A DNA stretch of 64,000 nt from Sphaerisporangium krabiense (GCF_014200435.1 NZ_JACHBR010000001.1:310001-374000), one strand, 5' to 3'; counted from the stretch's first letter, positions 1-9,188 are shown. The notes: generated from the letters alone by a model not told the origin. Numbers and translations: made by a program.

Positions 1-505
1 TCGCCGCGCCGTACACGAAGTTCGCCCGCCGCACGCGCACGCCCGCGACCGAGGAGAGCACGACGAGCGTGCCGTGGCCCTGTTCGCGCAGCCGGCGGGC
101 GACCGACAGTCCGGCGGAGACGTGGCCGCCGAGGTTGACGGCCACCGACTCGGCCGCCGAGACCGGGTCGTCCTCGTAGGCGGCCTGGTCGCCGAGCACG
201 CCGAACGCGGCGATCACGACGTCGAGGTCGCCGGCCAGGCGCGCGGCGGTGTCGATCGCCTTGGCGTGCGTCTCGGGACGGGCGGCGTCGAAGTCGATCT
301 CGTGCACCTCGGCCCCGAGCCGCGTGAGCCGCCCGGCGGGCCCGTCCCCGTCGGCGGCGCGCGCCGCCGCGGCCGGGGTCGGGCGGGTCGCCAGGACGAC
401 CGTGCGGGCGCCGGCGCGGACCAGGAGCTCGGCCGTGGCGAGGCCGATCTCGCTGCGTCCGCCGAGCAGCAGCACCGAGTCCACGGCGCCCAGGGCGTTC
501 CTCAC
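1..505 (-). CDS. dprE2: DprE2-like SDR, decaprenylphosphoryl-2-keto-ribose reductase (partial)
   Basis: Short-chain dehydrogenase that would reduce the 2-keto sugar made by DprE1 to decaprenylphosphoryl-arabinose, using NAD(P)H at the inner membrane. Only the N-terminal part lies in the window; the gene runs off the left edge. I read a GTG start at 505 (protein begins VRNALGAVDSVLLLGGRSEIG...) with GAGGAGG 8 nt upstream. The LLLGGRSEIG segment is the Rossmann glycine-rich turn and LVVLSSVAGV is the strand carrying the SDR serine. Position 61 nt downstream of dprE1 on the same strand supports the assignment. Another SDR of unknown substrate is possible, but the DprE1 neighbour makes DprE2 by far the likeliest. 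Confidence 0.85.
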   Translation of the reverse strand, partial: MRNALGAVDSVLLLGGRSEIGLATAELLVRAGARTVVLATRPTPAAAARAADGDGPAGRLTRLGAEVHEIDFDAARPETHAKAIDTAARLAGDLDVVIAAFGVLGDQAAYEDDPVSAAESVAVNLGGHVSAGLSVARRLREQGHGTLVVLSSVAGVRVRRANFVYGAA

Positions 506-506
506 C

Positions 507-600
507 GGTCCGGCCTCCTCACCAGGTCACACGTCACGGGCCGAGCCTCCTCGCCGGATGCGCACGTCACAGGCCGAGCCTTCTCGCGAGGTCGGACCGG
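507..600. repeat. Three imperfect ~32-bp tandem repeats at the dprE1/dprE2 junction
   Basis: Copies begin near 507, 538 and 571. The clearest pair is ACGTCACGGGCCGAGCCTCC (531-550) against ACGTCACAGGCCGAGCCTTC (564-583), offset 33 bp. The third copy encodes the last residues of DprE1 (RRLGL), and the first overlaps the dprE2 ribosome-binding region. It looks like a local tandem duplication of the dprE1 3' end that created the intergenic spacer. Confidence 0.6.
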
Positions 601-1892
601 AAGATCCCCTCGGGGTCCAGGCTCTGTCGTATCCTCGCCCATTCGGCGAGGCGCGGGTACATCACGGGCAGCAGTTCGGCCCGCATGCGGGAGTCCTTGG
701 CCAGGTAGAGACGCCCCCCTGCCTCGGCCACCCACGTGTCGAAGACGCGCAGCAGGCGCGCGAGCCCCGGCAGGCCGGCCGGGACGTCCAGCGCGAGCGT
801 CCAGCCGGGCAGCGGGAAGGAGAGCATGCCGGGCGTGCCGGGCCCGAACCGCTTGAGCACGGGGACGAACGACACCACGCCGTCGGCCGACAGCCGGGAC
901 ACCACCCGCCGCAATACGTCCTCCGCGCCGAACGGGACGGCGAACTGGTACTGCACGAACCCCCGTGGCCCGTACATCCGGTTCCAGCCCTCCATGAAGT
1001 CCAGAGGATGGAAGAACGGCGCGATGTCCTGGATCACCCGCCGCTCGCGGGCCTTGGCGTACCACGCCTGGTTGAACGCGCGCACGGTGGCCCGGTTGAG
1101 CAGCCCGTTCGGCGCCCACGGCGGGGCGGCCACCCGCGCCGCCGGGGCGAACGCCAGCGGGTCGCGGGCGCGGGGGATCTCGTCACGGCGGGCGTGGTCG
1201 CCGCGCGTCAGCACGCCGCGTCCCGTCCGCGCGCCCCGCGCGAGCAGGTCGACCCAGGCAACGGTGTAGCGGTGGCCGTCGTCGGTCGCGGCCATGACCT
1301 CCAGGGTGTGGTCCAGGTCGCGGGTGCGGGTCACCTCCACGCGCACCCGGGAGGTCTCGATGGGCACGCAGCCGAAGCTCGCCTCGACGACCACGCCGGT
1401 GAGGCCCATGCCGCCGACGGTCGCCCAGAACGTCTCGTCGGACGGCGTCAGCACGCGGGTCGTCCCGTCGGCCGTGAGCAGCGTGAGCGAGCGGAGATGG
1501 GCGCCGAAGGAGGAGTCCAGGTGGTGGTTCTTGCCGTGCACGTCGGCGGCGACGGCCCCGCCCACGGTGACGTGCCGGGTTCCCGGCGTGACCGGGACGA
1601 ACCAGCCCTTGGGCACCAGGCCGGTCATCAGGTCGTGCAGGCTCGTCCCGCCGGAGGCGGTGACGACGCCGGTGGCGGGGTCGAGCGACCAGCCCGGCTC
1701 CAGCCGCGTGAGGTCGGCGACGAGCCCGCCCGCGTTCTGCGCGGCGTCGCCGTAGGCCCGGCCGAGGCCGCGGGCGATGAGGCCGCGCGGCGGCGACCCG
1801 GCGACCAGGGCGGCGAGCTCGGCCACGGTGCGGGGCGCGACGAGCGTGGCGGGGGTGGGCGAGGTGCGTCCCCAGCCGGTCAGGAAGGTCAT
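567..1892 (-). CDS. dprE1: DprE1-like decaprenylphosphoryl-beta-D-ribose 2-oxidase
   Basis: FAD-dependent oxidase of the VAO/PCMH fold that oxidises decaprenylphosphoryl-ribose at C2, the first half of the epimerisation to the arabinose donor. Start ATG at 1892 (MTFLTGWGRTSPT...) gives 441 residues, close to the mycobacterial enzyme; an in-frame GTG at 1952 only adds low-complexity residues. The FAD-binding part holds the DVHGKNHH segment (His119 matches mycobacterial His132), and the active-site lysine is Lys399 in LYLAKDSR. The residue matching mycobacterial Cys387, the benzothiazinone target, is Ala367 in PGWTLALDVP. Same-strand order dprE1-dprE2 is conserved in actinobacteria. The fate of the arabinose donor in this organism cannot be told from the window. 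Confidence 0.93.
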   Translation of the reverse strand: MTFLTGWGRTSPTPATLVAPRTVAELAALVAGSPPRGLIARGLGRAYGDAAQNAGGLVADLTRLEPGWSLDPATGVVTASGGTSLHDLMTGLVPKGWFVPVTPGTRHVTVGGAVAADVHGKNHHLDSSFGAHLRSLTLLTADGTTRVLTPSDETFWATVGGMGLTGVVVEASFGCVPIETSRVRVEVTRTRDLDHTLEVMAATDDGHRYTVAWVDLLARGARTGRGVLTRGDHARRDEIPRARDPLAFAPAARVAAPPWAPNGLLNRATVRAFNQAWYAKARERRVIQDIAPFFHPLDFMEGWNRMYGPRGFVQYQFAVPFGAEDVLRRVVSRLSADGVVSFVPVLKRFGPGTPGMLSFPLPGWTLALDVPAGLPGLARLLRVFDTWVAEAGGRLYLAKDSRMRAELLPVMYPRLAEWARIRQSLDPEGIFRSDLARRLGL

Positions 1893-1967
1893 CTCGATGC
1901 CACACCCTAGCCCACGCGGGCGGGACGGCGCCCGGCCCCGTGAGCGGGACACCGGCGCGCCGGGGCC

Positions 1968-4178
1968 CTACTTGCCCGGTTCCGGATCCCGGGGAAGGCC
2001 GAGCATGCGCTCGGCGATGATGTTGAGCTGCACCTCGGTGGTGCCGCCGTAGATGGTCATGGCGCGGGTGGACAGCACGGCGCGGTTCCAGTAGCCCGCG
2101 TCGCCGAGCTTCATGTCGGCGGCGGTCACCGCGGACGCGCCGAGCAGGCTCACCGCGCACTCGGCCACGTTCTGGGCGTGCGAGGTGGACAGCAGCTTGC
2201 GCACCGAGGCGTCGGCGCCCGGCTCGGACCCGGCGAGCTGCTTCAGCGTGACCCGCAGGCTGAGCGCGTTGATGGAGTGGCCCTCGCAGACCACCTCGGC
2301 GAGCTGGAGCCGCTCGGCGGGGGTGAGCTCGCGGCCGAGCCGGGAGGCCAGCCCGAGCAGGTCCGGGACCGAGGATCCGGTGCCGCCCGACCCCGACGAC
2401 AGGGACACGCGCTCGTTGGACAAGGTGTTGCGCGCGACCCGCCAGCCGTCGCCGACCTCGCCCACGACCAGGTCGCCCGGGACGAACACGTCGTCGAAGA
2501 AGACCTCGTTGAACAGGTTCTCGCCGGTCATCTCGGTCAGCGGGCGCACGGTGACGCCGGGGGCCTTCATGTCCACGATGAAGTAGGTGATGCCGTCGTG
2601 CTTGGGCTTGGACGGGTCGGTCCTGGCGACGCAGATGCCCCATTCGGCGACGTGCGCGATGGACGTCCAGACCTTCTGGCCGTTGAGCCGCCAGCCGCCC
2701 TCGACCTTCTCCGCCTTCATCTGCAGCGAGGCCAGGTCGGAGCCCGCGCCCGGCTCGCTGAAGAGCTGGCACCAGATCAGCTCGCCGGACAGCGTGGCGG
2801 GCAGGAAGCGTTCCTGCTGCTCGGGCGTGCCGTACGCGGCGATGGACGGCACCACCCAGGCGCCGATGATCATCTGGGGCAGGCGCACCCGGGCGGCCTT
2901 CAGCTCCTGGTGGATGAGCACCTGCTCCAGGGGGGCCGCGCCGCGCCCCCACGGGGCGGGAAGGTAGGGCATCACGAAGCCCTTGGCCGCGAGGGCGCGC
3001 CGCTGCTCCTTGCCCTCCAGCGCCGCGATCTCGGCGATCTCGCCGCGGATCGCGGCGCGCATCGCCTCGGACTCCTCGGGAAGGTCGATGCGCATCTCGC
3101 GGTGGGTGCCCGACAGCGCGTGCGCGGCCACCGCCTCCGCCCACTCGGCGGACGGGCCGAGCAGCGCGCGCAGCGTCAGCGCGCGGCGGTAGTAGAGGTG
3201 GGCGTCGTGCTCGAAGGTGTAGCCGATGCCGCCGAAGATCTGGATGGCGTCCTTGGCGCACCGGACGGCGGCGTCGGGGGCCATGACCCCGGCGACGGCG
3301 GCGGCGTATGCCAGCTCGGGGCCGGTGGCGCGGGTCGCGTCCCAGACGGTGGCGCGGGCCTGCTCCAGCGCCACCAGCATGCGGGCCGCCTTGTGCTTGA
3401 CGCCCTGGAACTGGCCGATGGGACGGCCGAACTGCACGCGCACCTTGGCGTACTCGGCGGCGGCCCGCACGCACCAGGCGGCGACGCCGGCCGCCTCGGC
3501 GCCGAGCAGGATCGCCGCGGTGTCGCGGACGGCCGCGCCGGTCAGGCCGTCGAGCACCCGCTCCCCCGGCACGCGCACGGAGTGGGCCTCGACCTGGGCG
3601 ACGCCGCGGGTCAGGTCGAGGCTCCTGACCGGGGTGACGGTCAGGACGTCCTTGGACAGGGCCACCCACTCCTCGCCCCGGTCGGTGCGCACCGGCAGCA
3701 CCAGGACGTCCGCGAGCGCGCCGCCGAGGACGGGTTCCACGGCGCCGTCCACGGTCAGCACGCCCTCGCCGGAGCGCACGCCGGTCAGCGCGCCGCCGAG
3801 GGCGACCGCGCCGGTCAGGGAGCCGCCGGCCAGGCCGGGCAGCAGCTCGGCGCGGGCCTTGCCGTCGGAGGCGAGGATCACCGCGGAGGCGAGCACGGTC
3901 GGCGTGTACGGGCCGGGGGCGACGCGCTCGCCGAGCGCCTCGACGGCCACCGCGGTCTCCAGCAGGCCGAAGCCCGCGCCGCCGTACTCCTCGGGAACGT
4001 GCAGGCCGAGCAGGCCCTGGCCGGCCAGACCGGGCCAGAAGGCGGGGCGCCGCTCGGTCTCGGCGCCGGCGGCCGCGCCCACCGCCTCGCGCACGGTCTC
4101 GGGCCGGATGGCGCGCTCGGCCCAGCCGGCCACGGACTCGCGCAGCGCCTCGTGCTCCTCGCTCAATCCGATCGCCAT
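1968..4178 (-). CDS. Fused tandem-domain acyl-CoA dehydrogenase (FadE family)
   Basis: 736 residues made of two acyl-CoA dehydrogenase units in one chain: roughly 1-370, ending in the GGIGYTFEHDAHLYYRR segment, and 375-736, ending in IYGGTTEVQ. Single-domain ACADs are about 380 residues. The layout resembles FadE34/FadE6-type fusions and the two-subunit ChsE enzymes of actinobacteria, which oxidise bulky acyl-CoAs such as steroid side chains with FAD bound between unlike halves. The second half carries Gly where MCAD-type enzymes have the catalytic Glu (IYEGT becomes IYGGT), as in that subfamily. Start ATG at 4178 has GGAGGG just upstream; the longer in-frame start at 4220 lies within the likely promoter. 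The substrate is unknown. Confidence 0.9.
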   Translation of the reverse strand: MAIGLSEEHEALRESVAGWAERAIRPETVREAVGAAAGAETERRPAFWPGLAGQGLLGLHVPEEYGGAGFGLLETAVAVEALGERVAPGPYTPTVLASAVILASDGKARAELLPGLAGGSLTGAVALGGALTGVRSGEGVLTVDGAVEPVLGGALADVLVLPVRTDRGEEWVALSKDVLTVTPVRSLDLTRGVAQVEAHSVRVPGERVLDGLTGAAVRDTAAILLGAEAAGVAAWCVRAAAEYAKVRVQFGRPIGQFQGVKHKAARMLVALEQARATVWDATRATGPELAYAAAVAGVMAPDAAVRCAKDAIQIFGGIGYTFEHDAHLYYRRALTLRALLGPSAEWAEAVAAHALSGTHREMRIDLPEESEAMRAAIRGEIAEIAALEGKEQRRALAAKGFVMPYLPAPWGRGAAPLEQVLIHQELKAARVRLPQMIIGAWVVPSIAAYGTPEQQERFLPATLSGELIWCQLFSEPGAGSDLASLQMKAEKVEGGWRLNGQKVWTSIAHVAEWGICVARTDPSKPKHDGITYFIVDMKAPGVTVRPLTEMTGENLFNEVFFDDVFVPGDLVVGEVGDGWRVARNTLSNERVSLSSGSGGTGSSVPDLLGLASRLGRELTPAERLQLAEVVCEGHSINALSLRVTLKQLAGSEPGADASVRKLLSTSHAQNVAECAVSLLGASAVTAADMKLGDAGYWNRAVLSTRAMTIYGGTTEVQLNIIAERMLGLPRDPEPGK

Positions 4179-4212
4179 GACACCCTCCGATTCGGCCCTC
4201 AGAACGCGTGAC

Positions 4213-4225
4213 AGAATCATATTCT
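4213..4225 (-). promoter_or_regulatory. Probable promoter with AGAAT dyad upstream of the acyl-CoA dehydrogenase
   Basis: On the minus strand TATGAT (4216-4221) is a 5/6 match to a -10 element, about 38 nt before the start codon. It sits inside a perfect dyad AGAAT-cat-ATTCT. A dyad over a -10 box is what a TetR-family fatty-acid repressor would use, but no such gene is adjacent and no good -35 is visible. Confidence 0.4.
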
Positions 4226-4400
4226 AGAAGATGCTTCCATGGCCATGACCGTCCACGGGCCGGGCCTCGCCCAACCTACCCACTACACAGCGTCACCACC
4301 AGAGGGCCTTGGGCGCCACCTTGCCCGGCGTTTTCCCGCACGCCCGCCCGCCCGCATCCACGCGGCGATCACGGACCGTCAACCATTCCCCGGAAAGGGA

Positions 4401-5696
4401 TCAGAGGGGACGAACCGTCCAGAAGAGCATGTTGAGGTCGTAGTAGAGAGCCTTGCGGGTGTCCGGCACCGTGGCGAACAGCATCCCCGGCTTCTTGCCG
4501 CCGTTCGCGAGGACCATCACGAACGCCTGCGCGGACTGCTTCTTGCCCTGCACGACGTAGGTCACCTTGTACCCGAGCATCCACCCGAGGCCGTACGGGG
4601 TGCGCTGCGACGCCGTCCAGGCGAACTTCGACCCCGCGGGCTGGTGGCGCAGGCTCCACTTGACGGCCTTGCCCGCCAGCGCGCGGTAGTCCTCGTAGGT
4701 GGCGGGCCGCTTCGGCACGGCGACCGGAAGCGGCGCGGAGCCGATCAACGCCTGCCGCCCGGACGTCCCGGTCCGCTGCGCCGCGGAGAAGCCCTCCTGT
4801 GCCGCCTTCGCCCACGGGGCGGCGTAGCGCGGGTAGCTGAGGCGCGCCTTCTTGTCCTGCACGTACGAGGCCACCGAGGTGCCGGGGGCCGGGAAGACCG
4901 TCATCGGCTTGGCCGCGGGCACCGGAGGCACGGCGATGGGCTTCGGCGCGGGGGCGCGCGACGCCTTCGACGGAGCCGGGCCGCCGCCTCCCGCGGAACC
5001 GGCCGGCGCCTGCTCGGGCCGGTCGCCGGAGAACAGCACGAACACCAGCACGACGACCAGCGCCGTGACCAGCGCCGCGCCGACGCCGTACACCGCCCTG
5101 ACGGGGATGTCGCCGAGCCGCAGGAGCGCCGCCCTCGTCCAGCGGCGCACCGGGCCCACCCTCGCGGGACGCGGCCCCGCCAGGCGGGGGCGAGGCTCCT
5201 CGCGCTCCCAGGACGGGAACCCCGGCGACTCGGCGGGCTCGGCGGCCGGGATGTCGTCCTTCGGCCGCGCGACCACGACCGGCCTGCCGGGGACGCGGAG
5301 CCTCGGCGTCGTCGGGATGCCGGACTCGTCGGGCGTGGGGCCGGCGGCGGGCTCACGCGCGCCGGGCTCGCGTGCGGCCGGTTCGGCGGCGACGCGTCCG
5401 TACGGGTGCGGGAACGATCCACGCCCGCGCCGGACGTCGACCGTGTCATCGGCGCGGCCGGTGTCGCCGGTGTCGCCGGTGGGGTCCTCGCCGTCGTCCG
5501 GGACGTCCTTCCGCGCGGCGCGGGCGAGCTCCTCCGCGGTTCGCGCGCCGTTCGCGCCCGCCGCCGCGACGACGGCCGCCAGTTGGTCGGGCGTCATCCG
5601 GGGCATCGGCGTGGTGGGCGCCTCATAGGAGGGGACGTACGCCGGAGGCCGCCCTGCACCAGGGCGGTCAGGGATCTTTCCCGAGCCGTCCACCAT
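4401..5696 (-). CDS. Pro-rich single-pass membrane protein, unknown function
   Basis: 431 residues. Residues 1-200 are hydrophilic and rich in Pro, Ala, Arg and Glu, with no recognisable domain. One transmembrane helix lies at about 202-223 (AVYGVGAALVTALVVVLVF), followed by a Pro/Ala linker and a ~150-residue C-terminal domain with conserved-looking aromatic positions, ending LFWTVRPL. The topology suggests a cytoplasmic disordered N-terminus and an extracytoplasmic C-terminal domain, as in many uncharacterised actinobacterial envelope proteins. It is divergent from the HtrA-like gene, with the 5697-5882 interval between them holding both promoters. I do not recognise the family. Confidence 0.75.
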   Translation of the reverse strand: MVDGSGKIPDRPGAGRPPAYVPSYEAPTTPMPRMTPDQLAAVVAAAGANGARTAEELARAARKDVPDDGEDPTGDTGDTGRADDTVDVRRGRGSFPHPYGRVAAEPAAREPGAREPAAGPTPDESGIPTTPRLRVPGRPVVVARPKDDIPAAEPAESPGFPSWEREEPRPRLAGPRPARVGPVRRWTRAALLRLGDIPVRAVYGVGAALVTALVVVLVFVLFSGDRPEQAPAGSAGGGGPAPSKASRAPAPKPIAVPPVPAAKPMTVFPAPGTSVASYVQDKKARLSYPRYAAPWAKAAQEGFSAAQRTGTSGRQALIGSAPLPVAVPKRPATYEDYRALAGKAVKWSLRHQPAGSKFAWTASQRTPYGLGWMLGYKVTYVVQGKKQSAQAFVMVLANGGKKPGMLFATVPDTRKALYYDLNMLFWTVRPL

Positions 5697-5882
5697 GTCG
5701 GCAGACTACGTCACAAATGCCGATGCATGTGGCGTGCCACCCCACCAATATGCCGCGCCTGAGCAGGTGACGGGCTCGGACCGAGCCCTCGTACGAAGAA
5801 CGTCACTCCCGTTACCAACGACCACACTTCACCTAAGGCGCACCAAGATCTACTCATTGGTCCGAAATGGCGGGTATCTCAG

Positions 5883-7001
5883 GTGAGACAGCCGGGAACC
5901 ACCTCATCCATGGCAATGACACCAGGTATCCGGCGTTCCGGGCGTGCGCGTCGCGCCGCCGCAGCCGTGCCCGCCGTGGCCCTGGTGGTCGGCGGCTGCG
6001 CCCTCACCGGGTCGCCCGCCGCGACGAACACGGCCTACACAGGGACGGACACGACGCCGCCGCCCGGCGCCGTGGCCGAGGAGCAGGCGTACGAGCGGAC
6101 CATCGCGCAGGTCCTGCCGTCGATCGTGCAGATCACCACGCGCGGCGGCCTCGGCTCGGGGGTCGTGTACGACACCGACGGGCACATCCTGACCAACGCC
6201 CATGTCGTGGGCAAGTCCAAGAACTTCGAGGTGACGCTCGCCACCGGCGGCAAGCCGCGCAAGGCCAACCTCGTCGCGTCCTACCCGCTCGGCGACCTGG
6301 CCGTCATCCGGGTCACCGACCGTTCGGGGCTCACGCCCGCGCGGTTCGGCGACTCGACCAAGCTCAGGGTGGGGCAGATCGTCCTGGCGATGGGCAACCC
6401 GCTCGGACTGTCCGGCAGCGTGACGAACGGCATCGTCTCGGCGCTCGGCCGCACGGTGACGGAACCGCAGGGCGAGGGGTCGCCGGGCGCCACCATCACC
6501 AACGCGATCCAGACCTCCGCCGCGATCAACCCGGGCAACAGCGGCGGCGCCCTGACGAGCCTCGGCGGTGAGGTCATCGGCATCCCGACGCTCGCGGCGA
6601 TCAACCCCGACCTGGGCGGCGGCGCGGCCCCGGGCATCGGGTTCGCCATCCCCAGCAGCACGGCCAAGGACGTCGCCGAGCAGATCATCAAGTACGGCCG
6701 GGTGACGAACACCCGCCGCGCGGCCCTCGGGATCCGGGTCAACACCGTGGTCGGGCCCGACGGGCAGCCGGTCGGCGTGGGCGTCGCCCAGGTGGACCCG
6801 AACGGCGGCTCCGCCAAGGCGGGCATCAGACCGGGCGACATCATCCTGAGCGTCAACGGAAAGCAGACCCCGACCGCCGCCGCGCTGTCGGAGGTGCTCG
6901 CGGGACTCATCCCGGGCGCCAAGGCCAGTGTGGAACTCCTGCACCCCGACGGGAAGACCACGACGGTGAGCGTCACCCTCGGCGTCCTCGCCGGAAGCTA
7001 G
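5883..7001 (+). CDS. HtrA/DegP-like trypsin-PDZ serine protease, lipoprotein
   Basis: Envelope quality-control protease. The chain reads signal peptide with lipobox (VVGGCAL, Cys39 in this numbering), trypsin-like domain, then one PDZ domain (~275-365). The catalytic triad is complete: His107 (TNAHVV), Asp138 (LGDLAVI), Ser220 (NPGNSGG). The longest reading starts at GTG 5883; ATG 5910 or 5916 would give a more compact signal peptide (MAMTPGIRRSGRARR...) and I think one of these is the real start. Predicted to be lipid-anchored on the outer face of the membrane and to degrade or chaperone misfolded secreted proteins. No partner gene is co-transcribed downstream. Confidence 0.9.
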   Translation: MRQPGTTSSMAMTPGIRRSGRARRAAAAVPAVALVVGGCALTGSPAATNTAYTGTDTTPPPGAVAEEQAYERTIAQVLPSIVQITTRGGLGSGVVYDTDGHILTNAHVVGKSKNFEVTLATGGKPRKANLVASYPLGDLAVIRVTDRSGLTPARFGDSTKLRVGQIVLAMGNPLGLSGSVTNGIVSALGRTVTEPQGEGSPGATITNAIQTSAAINPGNSGGALTSLGGEVIGIPTLAAINPDLGGGAAPGIGFAIPSSTAKDVAEQIIKYGRVTNTRRAALGIRVNTVVGPDGQPVGVGVAQVDPNGGSAKAGIRPGDIILSVNGKQTPTAAALSEVLAGLIPGAKASVELLHPDGKTTTVSVTLGVLAGS

Positions 7002-7180
7002 CCGGCACCTCCCCCCACGCCCTCCGGACGAGGCCGCGGCTCCTCTCTGGTCGTAAATAGGTTGTTATTAGGGCGATATCCGGTCTTTGCCAAGAATCGC
7101 GCAACTTATGCGCGCCGCCCTGCGTCCTCAGACAGTTACCGGCACGAGACGCAGGCGGCCACATAGCGAGGCGATCCCCC

Positions 7181-9172
7181 ATGGACAGGACCCTGATGGA
7201 AATCGGCGTGGCGACCGCGGCCATGCTGCGCGGAAAAGAGTACAAAAAAGTATCCTTAGCCGAAATCGGACGTAATATCCAGAATATCCCGCACACCGGG
7301 AAGGGGCGGCGGCCTGCCGAGGGGGACGGCTGGAGCCCCGAGTGGGTGCGCAAGCAGGTGGGCACCAAGGCGTCCGCCGCGCTGCTCGCGGGATGGACCG
7401 CCTGGCAGCCCTTCGCCGGGTGCGAGGGCGGCATCGAGGTGCCGGCGTCCCTGACCTCCTTGGTGGAGGCGCGGACCTTCCTCACCGACGCGTTCGCGCG
7501 CGTGCTCGCCTTCCTGTCCCGCGAACGCGGCCTGTACCGGGCGGTGCTGCGGGCCGTCCCCGAGGCCGCCGCCGACCTGAACGGTCCGCTGCACCGCGAC
7601 GCGGTGGTGGGCCCCATCCTCCAGGCCGCCCGCCACGGACGCTGTGGCGTGCTGTCCGACTGGCTGGCGCCGGTCCTGGCGGCCGCGCACAGCCCGGTCC
7701 ACGTGGTGGGCGGCCACGACCTGCGCCTGGACGCCGACCTGCTGTCCGACCTGGCGGTGCGCATGTCGGCGCAGAACACCGGCGGCCGCGCGGTGCGCGC
7801 CGAAGCCCTGTGGAGCTTCTGGTTCCAGCAGTGCGTCGTCGGACGGGCCGGGCCCGCGGCCGAGCAGCGGGAACGCGCCGAGCACGACCTGCGCGCGGGC
7901 GACGCGGCCGAGCCCCCGCTGACCCGCCTGGCGCGCAGCATGCTCGACGGCCGCCACGACCTGCCCGCCACGGTGGACGCCTACGTCGAGGCGGCGCGGG
8001 AGGCGGCCCGCGCGGAAAACTGGGAACGCTGCTCGGACTCCCTGAGCAGGGCCGGGCTGGCCGCGCTGCGGCTCGGCGACTGGGACAGGGCCGGTGCGCT
8101 GCTGGCGGAGTCGGAGCACACGGCCAGGGCCCGGCTGGGCGAGACCGACCCCCGGGTCACCCGTGCCCTGTCCGACCGCGCGGAGCTGTCGGCGCTGAGC
8201 GGCCGTCCCGACCGCGCGCTGGCCGAGATCCACCAGTCCCTGCGGGCACACGCCCGCGAGGACGGCCCGGCGCGCGACGCGCGGCTGCGGCCGAGCGAAC
8301 GCGTGCACGCGCTCGCGCTGGCCGAGCACGGCTACGTCACGCGGGCCCTGAGCCTGGCCTTCCAGCTCGCCGGCGCTCCTGTCGACGCCGCCGGGCACGC
8401 GAAGGACCTGCTGCTGCACGCGCGGGTGCTGCGGCGGGCGGGACGGCCGGGCGAGGCCCTGGAGCGCATGACCGCCGCGGAGCACGCGCACCGCGCGACG
8501 CCGTGCCTGGAGGACCGGATCGAGCGCGCCCGCTGCGAGCTGGACCTGGCGCGGCCCGCGCGGGCGCGGGCGGTCCTCGCCGAGCCGGTCGACCACTGGT
8601 CCTGGTACGCCCGGCGGGTGTCGCCGCGGCTGGCGTTCGAGGCGCTGATCCTGCACGCCGTCGCGGGCGGTGACGCGGCGGCGCTGGCAGCGCGCAGGCA
8701 GGAGGCCCTCGACTGGGGGGTCGAGGCCGACGACCAGCTCTTCGACGAGTTCGGCTGGGCCAGGGCACGGCTGCTGCGGGGCGCGCCGGACGTGGCGGGG
8801 GCGTTCGAGGAGGCGCGGCGGGTCGGGGACGCCCAGGAGCGGCGCATCGCGGCGGGACGCCTGTTCGCCTGGCATCCCGCCGTCGCCGCCACCCGCCTGG
8901 AGCTGGCCGAGTGCGCCGAGGCGGCCGGCGTCCACGAGGACGCCTGGCGCGACTACCAGTGGATCGTGGACGACCCCGCGCTCGACGAGGCGCACCCGCT
9001 GCGCCTGGCCGCGGTGCTGGGTCAGGTGCGGCTGGCGCGCCGGGAGGGCGACCCGCGCGCGGTCGCGCTGCTGAAGGCGCTGCCGCCGCCCGGACGGTGG
9101 CCGCTGGACGCCGACTTGGAGACCACCGACGAGATGACCCGGCTGCGCCGCCTGCTCCGGCTGGACGGCTGA
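7181..9172 (+). CDS. TetR-like N-terminal region fused to helical/TPR repeats, unknown
   Basis: 663 residues. The first ~70 residues (GKEYKKVSLAEIGRNI, then WVRKQVGTKASAALLAGW) resemble a TetR-type helix-turn-helix with an insertion. Residues 75-200 look like an all-helical ligand domain, and about 240-655 is alanine-rich helical repeat of TPR character. ATG at 7181 has GAGG 9 nt upstream; ATG 7196 is an alternative. The opening stretch (about 7230-7280) is notably A/T-richer than the rest. It converges on the radical-SAM gene of the island to its right, so it may be a sensor or regulator for that system, but nothing proves this. A stand-alone transcriptional regulator is the main alternative. 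Confidence 0.7.
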   Translation: MDRTLMEIGVATAAMLRGKEYKKVSLAEIGRNIQNIPHTGKGRRPAEGDGWSPEWVRKQVGTKASAALLAGWTAWQPFAGCEGGIEVPASLTSLVEARTFLTDAFARVLAFLSRERGLYRAVLRAVPEAAADLNGPLHRDAVVGPILQAARHGRCGVLSDWLAPVLAAAHSPVHVVGGHDLRLDADLLSDLAVRMSAQNTGGRAVRAEALWSFWFQQCVVGRAGPAAEQRERAEHDLRAGDAAEPPLTRLARSMLDGRHDLPATVDAYVEAAREAARAENWERCSDSLSRAGLAALRLGDWDRAGALLAESEHTARARLGETDPRVTRALSDRAELSALSGRPDRALAEIHQSLRAHAREDGPARDARLRPSERVHALALAEHGYVTRALSLAFQLAGAPVDAAGHAKDLLLHARVLRRAGRPGEALERMTAAEHAHRATPCLEDRIERARCELDLARPARARAVLAEPVDHWSWYARRVSPRLAFEALILHAVAGGDAAALAARRQEALDWGVEADDQLFDEFGWARARLLRGAPDVAGAFEEARRVGDAQERRIAAGRLFAWHPAVAATRLELAECAEAAGVHEDAWRDYQWIVDDPALDEAHPLRLAAVLGQVRLARREGDPRAVALLKALPPPGRWPLDADLETTDEMTRLRRLLRLDG

Positions 9173-9188
9173 CATCCGGGGCCGCCGC

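Noticed and set aside
1183..3669. Long minus-strand frame overlapping dprE1 and the acyl-CoA dehydrogenase
   Set aside because: Out-of-frame shadow of both genes; composition is Arg/Gly/Ala-rich throughout.
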